Source: a virus. Taken from it: a stretch of 22,675 bases of DNA. Shown piece by piece: positions 19,566 through 22,675 of this stretch. The notes under the pieces were generated by a model that was not told the origin of the DNA, ran no database searches, and saw only the letters and a list, made by a program, of their open reading frames with translations. Numbering within the stretch: position 1 is the stretch's first letter; each line of letters begins with the position of its first letter. The stretch is from positions 1 through 22,675 of the IMG/VR virus record IMGVR_UViG_3300046642_000866, one strand, 5' to 3'. A program made the translations under genes and the position numbers.

Positions 19566-20545
19566 CGAACATCAGCCTCTGCTCGGTCGCGGGAACCCTC
19601 GACCTGGCCGTCGAGCAGATCACCGGCAACAAGACCCTCGTCTATGCCGAGAACGACCCGTTCGCGAGCCGCGTCATGGAAGCCCGGTTCCCGTGGGCCA
19701 CCAACCTCGGCGACATCACCACCGCCGACTGGGCGGGCATCGCCCAGCAGTACCAGATCGACTCACTGTCGGCCGGATTCCCGTGCCGCAACATCAGCAA
19801 CGCAGGAGACAAAAGTGGCGTCAACGGGCAGTGGTCGAAGGTCTGGAAGAACGTTGCTCAAGCTGTGGGCGTCATTCGACCCCGCGTCGTCTTCCTGGAA
19901 AACGTTCAGGCGATCCTCTCGCGCGGCATCGACGTCGTCGTCGCCGACCTGGCCCAAATCGGGTATGACGCGCGGTGGACATGCCTACCAGCTCGCGACA
20001 TCGGGGCGCCCCACCTCAGGCGCCGCTGGTTCTGCATCGCGCATCCCGCTGCTTCCGACCCCGAGCGCAGCGGACGGTACCGGTGGCCCCGGGACCTCGC
20101 CGAAGCGCAAGGGCGGCATGAACCTGCGGACCGCCGTGACGCGCCTCCCGGAGGGCTGAGGCTGCTTCCGACACCCACAACCCAGAACGCGGGCGGCAAC
20201 CGCTGGAACAACCGCGGGGAGGCACTGCTCCCCGGGATACTCATGGGGTTGGACGGCCGATGGATCTCCCTCGACGGTGACGATTACGGCCCCGCCATCC
20301 GTCGGTGGGAGGGCATCCTCGGCCGCGAGGCGCCGGCGCCTACCGAGCGCACCCGCGGCGATGGGCGCGGCTTGTCCGCCCGCTTCGTCGAATGGATGCA
20401 GGGCGACGACGACGGATGGATCACGAGCGTCGACATCCCCCGCAACAAGCAGATCAAGATCGCTGGCAATCAGGCCATGACCCGCCAGGCCGTCGAGGGC
20501 TACCGCCGACTGCTCACTGCCGACCTGGAGGCGATGGCCGCATGA
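19562..20545 (+). CDS. C5-cytosine DNA methyltransferase
   Basis: This 327-residue protein starts at GTG 19562 (GTGA overlap). Motifs visible are a modified motif I 'ISLCSVAGTLDLAVE' (usual form FxGxGG), motif IV 'SAGFPCRNISNAG' with catalytic Cys75, motif VI 'FLENVQAI' (Glu113-Asn-Val) and motif VIII 'ARDIGAPHLRRRWF'. It methylates cytosine C5 in DNA. The target-recognition region (about 160-280) is short. The altered motif I is a point of doubt for full activity. It is inserted between the helicase loader and DnaB in a fully coupled run, with no restriction enzyme nearby, so it is an orphan enzyme that may modify phage DNA as it is replicated. Confidence 0.9.
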   Translation: MTNISLCSVAGTLDLAVEQITGNKTLVYAENDPFASRVMEARFPWATNLGDITTADWAGIAQQYQIDSLSAGFPCRNISNAGDKSGVNGQWSKVWKNVAQAVGVIRPRVVFLENVQAILSRGIDVVVADLAQIGYDARWTCLPARDIGAPHLRRRWFCIAHPAASDPERSGRYRWPRDLAEAQGRHEPADRRDAPPGGLRLLPTPTTQNAGGNRWNNRGEALLPGILMGLDGRWISLDGDDYGPAIRRWEGILGREAPAPTERTRGDGRGLSARFVEWMQGDDDGWITSVDIPRNKQIKIAGNQAMTRQAVEGYRRLLTADLEAMAA

Positions 20546-21924
20546 CCACCGAAACCGAAATGTGGGCCCCCGACGAGGTCGTGGCCGACGCCGGCCCGCG
20601 CCCGCCCGAGCGGCCCCGCGACATCGAAGCCGAACGCGTCCTCGTCGCCACCGCGATCATGCAGCCCGCCGCCATCGACGAACTCGGCGCCGAAGGGTTC
20701 GACCCCGCCGACATCACCACCGACTGGCTTCGCTGGAGCTGGTTCGCCGTCGAGGAACTCCGCACCAGCTTCCGCGACGGCGAGTTGAAGCACCTCGCCG
20801 TCCACCGGCAGCTCGAGGCCTGGCACGCCGACGGTCGCATGCCCACCCGCGTGCCCGTCGCCGACCAGCTCATGGAGCTCTGCAACGAAGCGCACTACGG
20901 CAACGCTGCCTGGTACGCAGCCCGCGTCGCCAAGAAGGCGGTCGCAGCCCGCGTTGTTGCCCTCGGCTACGACGCCATCCTCAAAGGCGGCTCCCCGGCC
21001 TTCGACGAAGACGCCGACGTTGCTTCCATCCAGGCCGACCTCGACGGCGCCGTCCGGCCCACCGACGAAAGCAACCTCGCCGCCATCGGCGACCTCCTCC
21101 TCGACAGCATCGAACGCGCCACCACTCCGCCCACCAACGAAGACCGCGTCCCCACTGGCTTCATCGACCTCGACAGCCTGCTCTGCGGCGGCTGGGCGCC
21201 CGGCCAGCTCGTCGTCGTCGGCGCCCGGCCCGCCATGGGCAAGTCGACGATCGCCCAGGACTTCGCCCGAGCCTCCGCCATCCGCTACAAGATCCCCACC
21301 CTGTTCGAGTCGCTGGAAATGTCGCAGGCGGAACTCTCCGACCGGATCCTGTCCGCCGAAGCCCGCATCGCTCACCACCACCTCAAGCAGGGCATCGCCA
21401 CCGACGACGACATGAAGCGGGCCGCCCGCCGCGCCCCCGACATCGCCGCCGCACCCCTGTGGATCAACGACGGAGCGCTGCTGTCCCTGCCCATCCTCCG
21501 CGGCCGGGTCCGCAACCTCGTCCGCACCAAAGGCCTCCGCCTGGTGATCGTCGACTACCTGCAGTTGATGCAGGCGCCGCGAGCGGAGAACCGGCAGCAG
21601 GCCGTCGCCGAGATCTCCCGCAACCTCAAGCTGATCGCCAAGGACTTCGGGATCACCGTCATCGTCCTGTGCCAGCTCAACCGCGGACCCGAACAGCGCA
21701 CCGAGAAGAAGCCCATGGTGTCCGACCTGCGCGAATCCGGCGCCATCGAGCAGGACGCCGACATGGTGATCCTGCTGCACCGTGAGGATGCCTACGAGAA
21801 GGAGTCCCCGCGCGCCGGCGAGGCCGACCTGATCGTCGGCAAGCATCGCGGCGGCCCAACCGCGACGATCACCGTCGCCTTCCAAGGTCATTACTCCCGC
21901 TTCGTGGACATGGCGGTTGCCTGA
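20542..21924 (+). CDS. dnaB: DnaB-type replicative DNA helicase
   Basis: This 460-residue protein starts at ATG 20542 (ATGA overlap). The N-terminal domain (27-130, 'DIEAERVLVATAIMQPAAID', 'VPVADQLMELCNEA') is typical of DnaB. The RecA-type C-terminal domain has 'VPTGFIDLDSLLCGGWAPGQ', Walker A GARPAMGKST at 227-236, 'FESLEMSQAELSDRILSAEA', Walker B 'LRLVIVDYLQLM' (Asp338) and 'SDLRESGAIEQDADMVILLH' with 'GKHRGGPT'. It unwinds DNA as a hexamer at the phage fork, and the DnaC-like protein two genes upstream is its likely loader. The length and motifs are complete. Confidence 0.96.
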   Translation: MTTETEMWAPDEVVADAGPRPPERPRDIEAERVLVATAIMQPAAIDELGAEGFDPADITTDWLRWSWFAVEELRTSFRDGELKHLAVHRQLEAWHADGRMPTRVPVADQLMELCNEAHYGNAAWYAARVAKKAVAARVVALGYDAILKGGSPAFDEDADVASIQADLDGAVRPTDESNLAAIGDLLLDSIERATTPPTNEDRVPTGFIDLDSLLCGGWAPGQLVVVGARPAMGKSTIAQDFARASAIRYKIPTLFESLEMSQAELSDRILSAEARIAHHHLKQGIATDDDMKRAARRAPDIAAAPLWINDGALLSLPILRGRVRNLVRTKGLRLVIVDYLQLMQAPRAENRQQAVAEISRNLKLIAKDFGITVIVLCQLNRGPEQRTEKKPMVSDLRESGAIEQDADMVILLHREDAYEKESPRAGEADLIVGKHRGGPTATITVAFQGHYSRFVDMAVA

Positions 21925-22211
21925 TGACCGAGCCGACTCTCGAAGACATCGCCGCGATGCGGGCGGACGGAAGCCTCCGCGAGTACTTCCAGTTCCTCAC
22001 CGGCCGCACCGCCACCCCGAAGCCGGCCCCGGTCGCCGCGGCCCCCGTCGAGCCCGGCTACCGGATCGCCCACACCGGCGGCTGGCCCATCGGTACTACC
22101 GCCACCGGCCCCACCCCGACGCACGGCCGCTGCACCTGCCCGCAGTGCGAGCCGGCCGCCGTGGTTCAACTGCCCACCCACACCCAGCACCGCGAAGGAG
22201 AAGCCGCCTGA
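21924..22211 (+). CDS. Small hypothetical protein with C-terminal CxCxxC
   Basis: This 95-residue protein starts at ATG 21924, sharing one base with the DnaB stop. The first 27 residues are helical and acidic ('LEDIAAMRADGSLREYFQFL'), the middle is Pro/Ala-rich and probably unfolded, and the end has 'RCTCPQCEP', a small Cys cluster. No family is recognised. It overlaps the next start by one base (TGATG). Confidence 0.65.
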   Translation: MTEPTLEDIAAMRADGSLREYFQFLTGRTATPKPAPVAAAPVEPGYRIAHTGGWPIGTTATGPTPTHGRCTCPQCEPAAVVQLPTHTQHREGEAA

Positions 22212-22675
22212 TGGCTACCACCAGCAAGATCGAATGGACGGACGCTACCTGGAACGTCGTCACCGGATGCGAGAAGGTCTCGCCCGGCTGTGACAACTGC
22301 TACGCCGAGACGTTCGCCGAGCGGTGGCGGGGCATCCCCGGCCACCACTTCGAGACCGGCTTCGACGTCACCCTCCGCCCCGAGCGGCTGACGCTGCCGC
22401 TGCGCTGGCGGAAGCCGAAGCGCGTCTTCGTCAACTCGATGTCCGACCTGTTCCACAAGGACATCCCCGACGAGTACATCGCCCGCACCTTCGCGATCAT
22501 GGCGTTGACGCCGCAGCACACCTACCAGGTGCTGACCAAGCGGCACGGCCGGATGCGGTCCCTGCTCAACGACCTGTGCACCTGCGGCAACGGCCACGTT
22601 CCCGGCGTCCACTTCCGATCCGCCATGGCCTGGACCGTGTCCAAGGCCAACCCGGACCGGATCCCCGGCGTCCCC
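22211..22675 (+). CDS. DUF5131 / phage Gp37-Gp68 family protein (C-terminus outside window)
   Basis: The frame opens at ATG 22211 and is open to the window edge (155 residues). 'SKIEWTDATWNVVTGCEKVS' and 'PGCDNCYAETFAERWRG' are the hallmark of the DUF5131 family, with Cys20, Cys27 and Cys30 spaced C-x6-C-x2-C, resembling the Fe-S motif of radical SAM enzymes. 'PKRVFVNSMSDLFHKDIPDE' and 'TPQHTYQVLTKR' continue the family pattern. The reaction is not known to me. Members are common in phages and prophages, often alone or with a three-Cys-motif partner protein. It is coupled to the upstream gene. Confidence 0.88.
   Translation, partial: MATTSKIEWTDATWNVVTGCEKVSPGCDNCYAETFAERWRGIPGHHFETGFDVTLRPERLTLPLRWRKPKRVFVNSMSDLFHKDIPDEYIARTFAIMALTPQHTYQVLTKRHGRMRSLLNDLCTCGNGHVPGVHFRSAMAWTVSKANPDRIPGVP

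Noticed and set aside
20500-21891. 463-codon frame on the minus strand opposite DnaB
   Set aside because: Antisense shadow of a complete DnaB; composition is Gly/Val/Asp-rich as expected for such shadows.

Overview
This window reads as the left/early half of a temperate actinophage or prophage, most likely from Streptomyces or a close relative. The basis is a very high GC content with strong G/C third-position bias, many GTG starts, chains of short co-directional genes overlapping by 1 or 4 bp (ATGA, GTGA, TGATG), and a lysogeny plus early plus replication gene set (tyrosine integrase, two head-to-head XRE regulators, a small helix-turn-helix (HTH) excisionase-like protein, WhiB-like, Gp3-like, DnaC-like and DnaB proteins). 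No tRNA, rRNA, CRISPR array, insertion sequence or virion structural gene was seen. Whether this is a free phage or an integrated prophage cannot be told from the window.

Layout. (1) 1-2113: small regulatory cluster with a truncated leftward gene, an HTH protein (232-990), a GntR regulator (1026-1286, -), a small Cys-containing protein (1452-1691) and an XRE regulator (1883-2113, -), with several palindromes and direct repeats between them. (2) 2114-2857: 744 bases without a convincing gene. They hold two strong hairpins and two pairs of tandem 11-bp direct repeats that flank a probable phage attachment site. (3) 2858-5005 (-): tyrosine integrase, a small protein, and an XRE repressor candidate. 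(4) 5093-5165: four copies of the half-site AGATGCC as two inverted pairs, between the repressor and a divergent XRE/Cro-like gene. (5) 5182-10543 (+): Cro-like, excisionase-like and then about 13 small tightly coupled genes, mostly of unknown function. (6) 10676-16081 (+): recombination and DNA-metabolism module: zinc-ribbon-like peptide, Cas4/RecB-like nuclease, Gp3-like protein, DnaQ-like exonuclease, winged-helix protein, N6-adenine methyltransferase, two tiny membrane proteins, WhiB-like protein, degenerate HNH protein. (7) 16138-17409: CoiA-like nuclease with zinc ribbons; 17484-17693 (-): ribbon-helix-helix (RHH) repressor. (8) 17917-22675 (+): replication module: winged-helix initiator, DnaC-like loader, C5-cytosine methyltransferase, DnaB helicase, small protein, and the start of a DUF5131 protein.

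The most interesting signal is inside the initiator gene. Three tandem 24-bp repeats, each bounded by GTCACG and CGTGAC, plus two degenerate half-copies, are followed by a locally A+T-rich stretch. They lie in the linker between the N-terminal winged helix and the C-terminal domain. This is the architecture of the phage lambda origin inside gene O, and here too the initiator is followed by a helicase loader and then a helicase. I infer a lambda-type replication origin. A perfect palindrome built from the same GTGAC/GTCAC half-sites sits upstream of the operon, at the promoter of the divergent ribbon-helix-helix gene.
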